DNA from: Flavobacterium limi
GTDB taxonomy: Bacteria; Bacteroidota; Bacteroidia; Flavobacteriales; Flavobacteriaceae
DNA length: 64,000 nt
Assembly: GCF_010645075.1 (NCBI RefSeq)
Contig: NZ_JAADZV010000011.1
Span: forward strand, 1-64,000
Direction: 5' to 3'
Shown here: positions 16,708 through 24,222 of the stretch, piece after piece
Position numbering within the stretch: the stretch's first letter is position 1
Layout: each line of letters begins with the position of its first letter
The notes under the pieces: generated by a model
What the model was told of the DNA's origin: nothing
The model's database searches: none
The model's input: the letters and a program-made list of their open reading frames with translations, nothing else
Program-made: the position numbers and the translations under genes

Positions 16708-17898
16708 ATGATGCTGGACCGTGGCTATACCAGCCACGAGCATCTGGCAGAGGTTGGGCTTATCCACATGAACGGCCGTTTGTACGATCCTGTCCTGCGC
16801 TCTTTTTTAATGCCGGACAATTTCATACAACAGCCTGAGAATACCCAGAATTACAACAGATATGCTTATGTACTGAACAATCCGCTGATGTATACCGATC
16901 CTAATGGGGAAGTAATTATTGGTTTTGCGGGTGCTGTGATAATTGGTGCGACTATAGCGGCATTGACCTATACAGTAACCGCTTTGCTGGCAGATGTGCC
17001 AGCAAAAGCTACATTTATTGGTGCGGCAAGTGCAGCGGTAACATATGGTATTGGTAGTGCAGCAGGTACAATTACGAATTTCTATGTCAGGGCTGCAGTA
17101 AGTGCTGTAGCACACGGGGCCTTTCAGGGTGGTATGACGGCTATCTCAGGAGGAAAATTCTGGAGTGGTTTTGCCAGTGGGGCTTTGAGTAGTATTGCGG
17201 CAAGTGCCTGGGGTGGAGGAAGTACAACTGAAACAAATTTTGAAACCAATAGTAATTTGACAGAAGGACATTTCGTAACCACTACTTATGTGCATCAAGG
17301 TATTAGTGGCGCTATAGGTGCCAATAATGTTGCAGGTATGATTGCTTTTGGAACAGTTTCGGGTGGTGCAGGAGCAGCTCTTACTGGGGGTAATTTTTGG
17401 CAGGGAGCTGTTACTGGCCTTGTGGTTAGTGGGCTGAATCACGCACTACATCAAATTGATCCGCCTGGTAAAAAAAATAAATGGGATTTAGATAATAATG
17501 GGAAATTAAGTAAAGTTGAAGCGGATCTTTGGGGTGTTAAGGGACATGGTGCAGAGATAAATGTTGATAATTCCAAAATTGACTGGACAGGTCTTAAAAT
17601 TCCTGAAGGAGTAAAGATAGGAGAAGTATTTGGTTTAGAAACGCATCAGGCTTTTATTAAGCTTCCTTGGGAAACCGCAGCAACTTATGGAGGTACTTCA
17701 TTTTTAGTTACTGGCAAAAACACAGTAAAAGTTCTCGATCAAGATTATCATTACAAACTAAGGCCAAATAATAGTTTTAAAAATGTAATTAGAAATATAG
17801 CTACAGATATGGGCCGTCCATCTGTTATGGAGCAATATAATGGTGCTTTTCAAGCCTACAAAATACACTATTTAAACCCAACAATAAAAATAAAATGA
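16708..17898 (+). CDS. Displaced RHS-core tip with an unrecognised C-terminal toxin
   Basis: The frame is open from 16669 and has RHS-core homology (DTELHGTGAALMMLDRGY) before the first ATG at 16708, so the 5' part is missing. Residues 1-67 are the end of an RHS core (LIHMNGRLYDPVLR, DPNGE). Residues 70-245 are Gly/Ala-rich with GGxFWxG repeats typical of the pre-toxin zone. Residues from about 248 are the toxin, with GLETHQAFIKLPWETA and a basic C-terminus; I cannot assign an activity. Its base composition is less AT-rich than the CPBP gene before it. Translation of this fragment is uncertain. Confidence 0.6.
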   Translation: MMLDRGYTSHEHLAEVGLIHMNGRLYDPVLRSFLMPDNFIQQPENTQNYNRYAYVLNNPLMYTDPNGEVIIGFAGAVIIGATIAALTYTVTALLADVPAKATFIGAASAAVTYGIGSAAGTITNFYVRAAVSAVAHGAFQGGMTAISGGKFWSGFASGALSSIAASAWGGGSTTETNFETNSNLTEGHFVTTTYVHQGISGAIGANNVAGMIAFGTVSGGAGAALTGGNFWQGAVTGLVVSGLNHALHQIDPPGKKNKWDLDNNGKLSKVEADLWGVKGHGAEINVDNSKIDWTGLKIPEGVKIGEVFGLETHQAFIKLPWETAATYGGTSFLVTGKNTVKVLDQDYHYKLRPNNSFKNVIRNIATDMGRPSVMEQYNGAFQAYKIHYLNPTIKIK

Positions 17899-18461
17899 AA
17901 AAAATGAATGTTTTATTTGTAGCCTTTTTGCTAACAAATTGTAGTAATATAGAAACAATGGGCGATAATTATTATTATTTATCAGACGATGAAGCTATAG
18001 ATATAGGCTACCCATATGGATCAATGTTTTACAGGTCAAAGGAAAAATCTAATTTTGAGGAAGTTTTAATTTATGCAGATGTTATACAAAAAAAGTTTAA
18101 TGATGAATACATAATAATTAAACAACAACCAAATAAAAAATTACTTATAAACAAAATAAAACAGAATTTAGAATTTTGGAATAACTACTATTTAGAAAAT
18201 CGAAAAGATAGTTTAGTTGAGATAGGTTATGACAAAATGACTTTAAAGGATATTCAAACTTTATTAGAAAAAAACAAAAAAATAAAAAAAGATATAGTTG
18301 CCGATAGTTTATTTAGGCAAAAATCTTGCTATAAAAAAATATTTAAGAATAAAACCAATTATTACATAATCGAAAAAACAACTGATTCCATTTTTGGACC
18401 TCTAAATATAAAGGATTTCAAAAACATTAAAGCAAGGAAAAAAGTTGATTTAGAATTCTGA
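17895..18461 (+). CDS. Lipoprotein, putative immunity to the displaced RHS tip
   Basis: 188 residues. The start codon overlaps the stop of the toxin gene (ATGA), implying coupled translation. A short hydrophobic N-terminus ends in LLTNC (Cys16), a probable lipobox. The mature part contains DEYIIIKQQPNKK, which loosely recalls DUF3997-type proteins, followed by a Lys-rich helical region. The immunity role is inferred from coupling and position. Confidence 0.55.
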   Translation: MKKMNVLFVAFLLTNCSNIETMGDNYYYLSDDEAIDIGYPYGSMFYRSKEKSNFEEVLIYADVIQKKFNDEYIIIKQQPNKKLLINKIKQNLEFWNNYYLENRKDSLVEIGYDKMTLKDIQTLLEKNKKIKKDIVADSLFRQKSCYKKIFKNKTNYYIIEKTTDSIFGPLNIKDFKNIKARKKVDLEF

Positions 18462-18625
18462 TTAAATATATTGTCCCCCTGGCATGAGCGTATATAGCAG
18501 TTCGTTAGTGCGAGCGTCACACTCGTACCTACAAAGATTGGCAAACAAAGAACCTACAACCCGATCGCTCGGACATGTACGTCAACGATAGCGCATATTT
18601 AAAACCTGTGCCCACAAAGAGAATC
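18462..18625. repeat. RHS-locus spacer with a motif shared with the left end
   Basis: The text around 18476-18535 (CTGGCATGAGCG, then CACTCGTACCTAC) shares pieces with the spacer at about 2217-2272 (CTGGCACTCG, then ACGAGTACCTAC) and with 985-993. These non-coding stretches follow toxin-immunity pairs in each case. They may be recombination footholds or relics. Confidence 0.35.
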
Positions 18626-18655
18626 AAAAAGCCACTTCAATACGGAGTGGCTTTT
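18626..18655. terminator. Bidirectional hairpin terminator between RHS locus and umuD
   Basis: An 11-base stem AAAAAGCCACT paired with AGTGGCTTTTT and an 8-base loop, flanked by A and T tracts, lying between two convergent genes. Confidence 0.85.
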
Positions 18656-18710
18656 TGGTTTTTATAGAATATCCTGAATTTCTCCAGATGTTACTCTTGA
18701 CATCTTATTT

Positions 18711-19151
18711 TCACACCTTTTTAATCACATAAGTAACCATACCCCAAATAATAAGCTGGTTTTCTTCGGTAACTTTTATGGGGCTGTAATCTGGATTTTC
18801 GGGCATGAGGTACAAACAGTCTTTTTCGACCTGAATACGTTTCACGGTAAACTCGCCATCGATAAAACAAATCGCAATTTTATTGTTTTGAGGTTCCAGG
18901 CTTCGGTCAACCACCAAAACATCTTTATCGTTGATACCCGCATCGATCATCGAATTACCTTTGACCCTGATGTAAAAAGTAGCCAGCGGATTTTCGCTTA
19001 ATTCCTTATTCAGGTCAATACTGGTTTCCATAAAATCAGCAGCCGGCGAGGGAAAACCTGCCGATACACCCTCACTGACATAAGGAATCCTGATGTCACT
19101 TTCAAAATCAGGCTGAAAAAAGGTGAGTTTTGGTTCTTTCTTTACAGACAT
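18711..19151 (-). CDS. umuD: UmuD-like S24 (LexA-family) self-cleaving protein
   Basis: 146 residues, the usual size of UmuD, without a LexA DNA-binding domain. It has a probable self-cleavage site Ala31-Gly32 (VSAGFPSP), nucleophile Ser67 (KGNSMID) and general base Lys104 (FTVKRI); the 37-residue Ser-Lys spacing matches E. coli UmuD. After RecA-stimulated cleavage, UmuD' would partner the UmuC polymerase in translesion synthesis. It overlaps the end of umuC by 10 bases and is the second gene of the pair. Confidence 0.92.
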   Translation of the reverse strand: MSVKKEPKLTFFQPDFESDIRIPYVSEGVSAGFPSPAADFMETSIDLNKELSENPLATFYIRVKGNSMIDAGINDKDVLVVDRSLEPQNNKIAICFIDGEFTVKRIQVEKDCLYLMPENPDYSPIKVTEENQLIIWGMVTYVIKKV

Positions 19152-20416
19152 TTTACTTCCAGAAGTTTACTAAAATCGGTTGTGTATTTAGGCGATAAAT
19201 GATTCTGGTTCATGTCCCAGGTCAATTTAAGATTTTGCGAAGCCAGTTTTACTTTCCGGTTTCCTATTTTGGTGTTCAGCTGGTCCATTACTTTCATCAG
19301 GGCAAGATGTTTCGGGTTTTCTTCCTCAAACAACTGAAACTGCTTTTTATCCTCATCAATCAATTCTGTTACTATTACTCCGGCTTTTTTAAAGCGGATT
19401 CCTTCATTTCCTTTGTGCAATTTCTTCAGTATTTCGATAGCCGTATTGGAAATAGTCAAAGTTGAATTAGTGGCATACGGCAGTGTTATAGCCATATTAA
19501 AATAATATTGGGATGATTTTACCGAATGCTTATCAATAACTAGCATGACAATAATGGTATGACAGCAGGAATTTTGCTTACGCAATTTTTCTGCACAGAC
19601 AGAGGCAAAAGTAACAATACGCTCACGTAGTAAATCAAAATCAGAAATTTGTTTGGGAAAACTTCTTGTAGTTGCAATACTCTTTTTCTGCTCTGGCAAA
19701 GGTTCTAATTCCAAAACCGATTTTCCTTCGAGTTCATATTTTAGTCGAAGGCCAATAACGCCCATTTCTTTCTTAATCCAGGCTTCGTGTTGTGGCTGAA
19801 TAAAATCAAGGGCAGTATGAATGTTTCGAAGTTTAACTTTCTTTTTGGTACGGTAACCAATGCCCCAGACGTCTTCAATTTTTGTCCATTTTAAAGCCTT
19901 GATTCTTTTTTCATCGGTATCAATTACGTAAACGCCTTTAGTTCTGTCGTGAAATTCCTTGGCAATTTTGTTGGCTAATTTTGATAAGGCTTTCGTTTCG
20001 GCAAAGCCAATGCAAACCGGGAGCCCCACCCATTTATGAATTCGGGATTTCATTTGAAGTCCATAATCCTGATAATCCAAAACACCCACACCATCAAAAT
20101 TCAGGAAGGCTTCGTCAATACTGTAAATCTCGACATTCGGGGTAAATTGTCTCAAAATTTCCATAACACGATTGCTCAGGTCTCCATATAAAGGATAATT
20201 CGACGAAAACAATTTGACATTTTTTTCTTTTACCAATTCCCGGATCTTGAATGCCGGGGCACCCATAGGAACGCCAGCTGCTTTAGCTTCATTGCTTCTC
20301 GAAATCACACAACCGTCATTGTTCGATAATATCGCAACAGGTTTTCCGTTGAATTCCGGTTGGAAAACACGTTCGCAGGAAGCATAAAAATTATTACAAT
20401 CGACTAAAGCATACAT
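19142..20416 (-). CDS. umuC: UmuC-like Y-family DNA polymerase V subunit
   Basis: 424 residues, typical of UmuC. Catalytic metal ligands are Asp6 (ALVDCNNFY) and Asp101-Glu102 (YSIDEAF). The steric segment SNNDGCVISRSNEAK near residue 31 is typical of UmuC. It carries out translesion synthesis opposite damaged bases. Upstream is a TAATTTTG -7 box on the reverse strand and a palindrome ATTACGTAAT. It precedes umuD, the opposite of the E. coli order. Confidence 0.95.
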   Translation of the reverse strand: MYALVDCNNFYASCERVFQPEFNGKPVAILSNNDGCVISRSNEAKAAGVPMGAPAFKIRELVKEKNVKLFSSNYPLYGDLSNRVMEILRQFTPNVEIYSIDEAFLNFDGVGVLDYQDYGLQMKSRIHKWVGLPVCIGFAETKALSKLANKIAKEFHDRTKGVYVIDTDEKRIKALKWTKIEDVWGIGYRTKKKVKLRNIHTALDFIQPQHEAWIKKEMGVIGLRLKYELEGKSVLELEPLPEQKKSIATTRSFPKQISDFDLLRERIVTFASVCAEKLRKQNSCCHTIIVMLVIDKHSVKSSQYYFNMAITLPYATNSTLTISNTAIEILKKLHKGNEGIRFKKAGVIVTELIDEDKKQFQLFEEENPKHLALMKVMDQLNTKIGNRKVKLASQNLKLTWDMNQNHLSPKYTTDFSKLLEVKCL

Positions 20417-20420
20417 CTTG

Positions 20421-20434
20421 CAAAATTACGTAAT
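20421..20434 (-). promoter_or_regulatory. umuC promoter -7 box and overlapping palindrome
   Basis: On the reverse strand TAATTTTG (20421-20428) matches the Bacteroidota -7 consensus TAnnTTTG, just before the umuC start. It overlaps the palindrome ATTACGTAAT (20425-20434), a candidate damage-response operator. I know of no consensus that would confirm a LexA site here. Confidence 0.45.
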
Positions 20435-20583
20435 AGTGTAATATACATTTTGATTAGGAAAGTTAAATTTTCATGCTATATCATGTAAAACATTAAAATA
20501 CAACAACATAAAACTTAACCTTTCATTAGAAATTAAAAAATAATCTTATTAAAAAATATTTAGAGAAATCCTGAAAAAAATGG

Positions 20584-20611
20584 TTGTTATTTAAAAAAAT
20601 ATTTACATTTG
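20584..20611 (+). promoter_or_regulatory. Promoter of the small secreted protein gene
   Basis: TTG at 20584-20586 and TACATTTG at 20604-20611 are separated by 17 bases and match the Bacteroidota -33/-7 pattern. The ATG follows at 20633. Confidence 0.6.
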
Positions 20612-20632
20612 AAATCTAAACTAATCGTAATT

Positions 20633-21238
20633 ATGAAAAAAATAGTATTCGCATTGTTATTCATTTCAGGATTTACATTTGCTCAGGACATGAAAGTTGT
20701 AAACGGAAATTTTGATTTTTTAAAAACACAAAAAGAAGTTAACATAGAATTTGATTATAGTAATTTTACTATGATGAAAGAAAATAAAACTGAAAAACAG
20801 TATGTAGAAGAAAGGACGGCCGAACTAAATGAAAAACACAAAGGCAATGGTAACATCTGGCAAAAAAAATGGAATTCATCCAAAGAATTAATCTGGACTC
20901 CTAAATTTTTGGAATTAATAAATGTTGTATTGCAAAAAGAAAAAAAAGATTTAAACTTTCAGGAAGGACTAACGACACCTTACACTCTGATTGTAAAAAC
21001 TACATGGATATATCCGGGCTGGGATGCCGGAATTATGAAACAGCCTGCAAAAGTTTCGACCAATTTAAAATTTGTTGAAACAGCTAACAAATCAAATGTA
21101 GTTCTGGAAATTACAAGTGAAGAAGCTCCGGGAGACCAATGGGGGAATAATTACAGCAATGAATCAAGAATTGGCGAAGGATATGCCAAAACAGCAAAAT
21201 CACTTGCCAAGATGATTGCAAAGAAGGCTTACAAATAA
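20633..21238 (+). CDS. Secreted protein of unknown function
   Basis: 201 residues from the ATG at 20633, which opens straight into a signal peptide (MKKIVFALLFISGFTFAQ); an upstream TTG at 20609 lies within the promoter box and is rejected. The mature protein has a Trp-rich middle (IYPGWDAGIMKQ) and a basic C-terminal helix. Proteins of this kind are common and uncharacterised in Flavobacteriia. It is monocistronic: its own promoter upstream and a hairpin at 21252 downstream, facing the halogenase-like gene. Confidence 0.7.
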   Translation: MKKIVFALLFISGFTFAQDMKVVNGNFDFLKTQKEVNIEFDYSNFTMMKENKTEKQYVEERTAELNEKHKGNGNIWQKKWNSSKELIWTPKFLELINVVLQKEKKDLNFQEGLTTPYTLIVKTTWIYPGWDAGIMKQPAKVSTNLKFVETANKSNVVLEITSEEAPGDQWGNNYSNESRIGEGYAKTAKSLAKMIAKKAYK

Positions 21239-21251
21239 TAGTAAAAACAGT

Positions 21252-21277
21252 AAAACCCTAGTTCTCACTAGGGTTTT
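21252..21277. terminator. Shared terminator overlapping the halogenase-like gene's stop codon
   Basis: Stem AAAACCCTAG paired with CTAGGGTTTT around a 6-base loop. The reverse-strand gene's stop codon (21258-21260) lies in the stem, so the hairpin serves both convergent genes. Confidence 0.8.
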
Positions 21278-22511
21278 CTTTTTGCATATTCAGTAAATAG
21301 GCCATATTTTTAATCACATGGTCATGTTTCTTCACAAACGGATTTTCTTCATTCCAGACATACCCTGCTAATACCGAACATATTTTTTCTTTCACATCCG
21401 GGTTTTCTGGCTGATGAAAAAACAGCGTCTGGAGATTTCCGGTGTACCATTCCTGGACATAGGTAGTAAAAACGGCAATACCGCGTTTCATATATTCTGT
21501 AAATTCAACTTCCCAGTTTACTTCAATTCCCTGCGATTCTTTTAGGTAAAGTTTTGCTGCCAGCATTCCGGATTCAGTTGCAAAAGCAACTCCGGATGAA
21601 AAAACAGGATCCAGAAATTCTGAACTATTTCCTGTTAAGGCAAAACCATCCCCGTACATTTTTTTTACTGCTCTGGAATAATTTTCGAGTTTTACCGGCT
21701 CAAATAAAAATTCGGTTCCTTTGAATCTTTTGATATAATAATCCGAAAGCTGAATTGCATTTCGCAAAGCCTCGGCATTATCTTTATTTTCCGAAAGCGA
21801 ATTGATAAAATGGGTTGGTCCCACAACTCCTAAACTGGTATTGCCATTCGAAAACGGAATTACCCAAAGCCAGACTTCGGTTTCCAGAATATCAAAAGAA
21901 ATCATGGTTCCCTCCTCACCTTCCGGTCTGTTGATGTCTTTTACATGCGAAAATATTGAGGAATGCGGATCTAATTTTGAAGGGGTATCCAGATCTAAAA
22001 GCCTTGGCAGAACACGTCCGTAACCACTGGAATCAATAATAAATTTCGCATGGATTTCCTTTAGGTTTCCATCTTTATCTTTTACGATGGTTTTAGAATT
22101 TTTCCCTTCAAAGGAAACTTCCAGAACCTCGGTTTCAAATTCCAGATCAATACCTTTTCGGATTACTTCCTGTGCCATGGTGTTATCAAAATCCGCTCTT
22201 GGCACCTGCCAGGTCCAGTCCCAGCCCTCTCCAAATTTCTGACTGAAATCAAAAACACAAATTTCTTCTCCTCTTATAAAACGCGCACCTAATTTTTTTT
22301 CAAAATTCATGGCATCTAAACTTTCAAAAAGTTCAGCCTCCGCAAAATGGTCCATAACCCTCGGGATAAGGCTCTCTCCAACAACCAGTCTTGGAAACTT
22401 TGTTTTTTCAACCACTTTTATCTTAACACCGTTCATATGAAGATAGGATGCCGAAACACATCCTGATGGCCCTGCCCCAATGATTAAAACGTCTACAAAC
22501 TCCTTTGTCAT
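21258..22511 (-). CDS. Flavin-dependent halogenase-like monooxygenase (flexirubin tailoring)
   Basis: 417 residues. It has an N-terminal FAD-binding GAGPSG (residues 12-17), GESLIP (45-50, matching the GES(T)xP motif of halogenases) and WTWQVP (99-104, matching the WxWxIP signature of flavin-dependent halogenases). It probably acts on the aryl ring or the resorcinol of the pigment; chlorinated flexirubins are known. Related enzymes also hydroxylate, so the reaction is not settled. It is divergent from tal across 100 bases, hence likely co-regulated. Confidence 0.75.
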   Translation of the reverse strand: MTKEFVDVLIIGAGPSGCVSASYLHMNGVKIKVVEKTKFPRLVVGESLIPRVMDHFAEAELFESLDAMNFEKKLGARFIRGEEICVFDFSQKFGEGWDWTWQVPRADFDNTMAQEVIRKGIDLEFETEVLEVSFEGKNSKTIVKDKDGNLKEIHAKFIIDSSGYGRVLPRLLDLDTPSKLDPHSSIFSHVKDINRPEGEEGTMISFDILETEVWLWVIPFSNGNTSLGVVGPTHFINSLSENKDNAEALRNAIQLSDYYIKRFKGTEFLFEPVKLENYSRAVKKMYGDGFALTGNSSEFLDPVFSSGVAFATESGMLAAKLYLKESQGIEVNWEVEFTEYMKRGIAVFTTYVQEWYTGNLQTLFFHQPENPDVKEKICSVLAGYVWNEENPFVKKHDHVIKNMAYLLNMQKENPSEN

Positions 22512-22611
22512 AATAGTAATGTTCTGATTTATTAACTTACATTTGCCTCATCAAAATAACTACATTTATTTTGATAAATAAAATTAAATTAGCGCAATCA
22601 AAACGAGTTTA

Positions 22612-24132
22612 ATGAATACAATTAATGAATATTTAAGTTTAGCCGAATTTGAGGCTATTATATTTGGAAACCAGAAAGTTATCATTAGTGATTTGGTACT
22701 GGACCGTATCAGTGAAAGCTTCAGTTTCTTAAAAGAATTTTCAGGAAACAAAATAATATATGGTGTAAATACCGGTTTTGGTCCTATGGCACAATATAGA
22801 ATTAAGGAGTCCGACCAGATTCAGCTGCAATATAATTTAATCCGCAGCCATTCATCAGGAACGGGAAAACCTTTAAGTCCTGTTTGTGCAAAAGCAGCCA
22901 TTTTAGCGCGTTTAAATTCATTATCATTAGGAAATTCCGGTGTTCATCCTTCCGTTATTCATTTAATGGCTGAATTGATCAACAGAGATATCACTCCGTT
23001 AATTTTTGAACATGGTGGAGTTGGTGCCAGTGGAGATTTAGTTCAATTATCCCATTTAGCTTTAGTTTTAATTGGCGAAGGCGAAGTTTTTTATAAAGGC
23101 GAAAGAAGGCCAACTCCGGAAGTTTTTGAAATCGAAGGTTTAAAGCCAATTCAGGTAGAAATCAGAGAAGGGCTGGCTTTGATCAACGGAACTTCGGTTA
23201 TGACCGGAATTGGCGTTGTAAATGTGCATCATGCCAATAAATTATTAGACTGGTCATTAAAAGCTTCCTGCGCGATAAACGAATTAGTCCAGGCGTATGA
23301 CGATCATTTTTCTGAAGAATTAAACCAAACCAAACGCCACAAAGGACAGCAGGAAGTAGCCTTGAAAATGAGGCAAAATCTTTCTGACAGTACCTTAATC
23401 CGCAAAAGAGAGGATCATTTATATTCAGGAGAAAACACCGAAGAAATCTTCAAAGAGAAAGTTCAGGAATATTATTCTTTAAGATGTGTTCCCCAAATTC
23501 TTGGGCCGGTTTTGGAAACTATCAATAATGTTGCTTCAATTCTGGAAGACGAATTTAACTCGGCAAACGACAATCCAATTATAGATGTAAAAAACCAGCA
23601 CGTTTATCACGGTGGAAATTTCCACGGAGATTATATTTCACTTGAAATGGATAAGCTGAAAATCGTGATTACCAAATTAACAATGCTGGCAGAACGTCAA
23701 TTGAATTATTTATTAAATTCAAAAATTAACGAATTACTGCCTCCGTTTGTAAATTTGGGAACCTTAGGCTTTAATTTCGGAATGCAGGGCGTTCAGTTCG
23801 TTGCTACTTCAACCACTGCCGAAAGCCAGATGTTGTCTAACCCAATGTATGTTCACAGTATCCCAAACAACAACGATAATCAGGATATTGTAAGCATGGG
23901 AACAAACTCGGCTGTAATTACCTCAAAAGTTATCGAAAACGCGTTTGAAGTATTAGCAATCGAATTAATCACCATTGTTCAGGCCATTGATTACTTAGAT
24001 CAAAAAGATAAAATTTCATCTGTTTCCAAAAAATGGTACGATGATGTTCGAAAAATAATCCCAACATTCAAAGAAGATCAGGTCATGTATCCTTTTGTTC
24101 AAAACGTAAAAGATTATCTGATCAACAGTTAA
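22612..24132 (+). CDS. tal: Tyrosine ammonia-lyase (MIO-dependent)
   Basis: 506 residues, the same length as the F. johnsoniae TAL and, from memory, almost identical to it. The MIO cofactor forms from Ala139-Ser140-Gly141 (GVGASGDLVQLSH), and the catalytic Tyr lies in IIYGVNTGFG. It converts L-tyrosine to 4-coumarate, the starter unit of the flexirubin aryl polyene. It is the first forward gene of the cluster, divergent from the halogenase-like gene. Histidine ammonia-lyase is the main alternative, but the pigment cluster context and the match to known TAL argue against it. Confidence 0.93.
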   Translation: MNTINEYLSLAEFEAIIFGNQKVIISDLVLDRISESFSFLKEFSGNKIIYGVNTGFGPMAQYRIKESDQIQLQYNLIRSHSSGTGKPLSPVCAKAAILARLNSLSLGNSGVHPSVIHLMAELINRDITPLIFEHGGVGASGDLVQLSHLALVLIGEGEVFYKGERRPTPEVFEIEGLKPIQVEIREGLALINGTSVMTGIGVVNVHHANKLLDWSLKASCAINELVQAYDDHFSEELNQTKRHKGQQEVALKMRQNLSDSTLIRKREDHLYSGENTEEIFKEKVQEYYSLRCVPQILGPVLETINNVASILEDEFNSANDNPIIDVKNQHVYHGGNFHGDYISLEMDKLKIVITKLTMLAERQLNYLLNSKINELLPPFVNLGTLGFNFGMQGVQFVATSTTAESQMLSNPMYVHSIPNNNDNQDIVSMGTNSAVITSKVIENAFEVLAIELITIVQAIDYLDQKDKISSVSKKWYDDVRKIIPTFKEDQVMYPFVQNVKDYLINS

Positions 24133-24222
24133 TATTCTACACAAAGATTGCTGTGTATTTAAAAATTTTATGCCCCAACGAGTTTTAACTTTTATATTAT
24201 TAAACATTGAATTTTAAAAATC

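Noticed and set aside
4351..18461. Type VI secretion association of the RHS genes
   Set aside because: There are no PAAR, VgrG, Hcp or adaptor genes, and the RHS proteins have Sec signal peptides.
20609..20632. TTG start for the secreted protein
   Set aside because: It lies in the -7 promoter box and adds nothing to the signal peptide.
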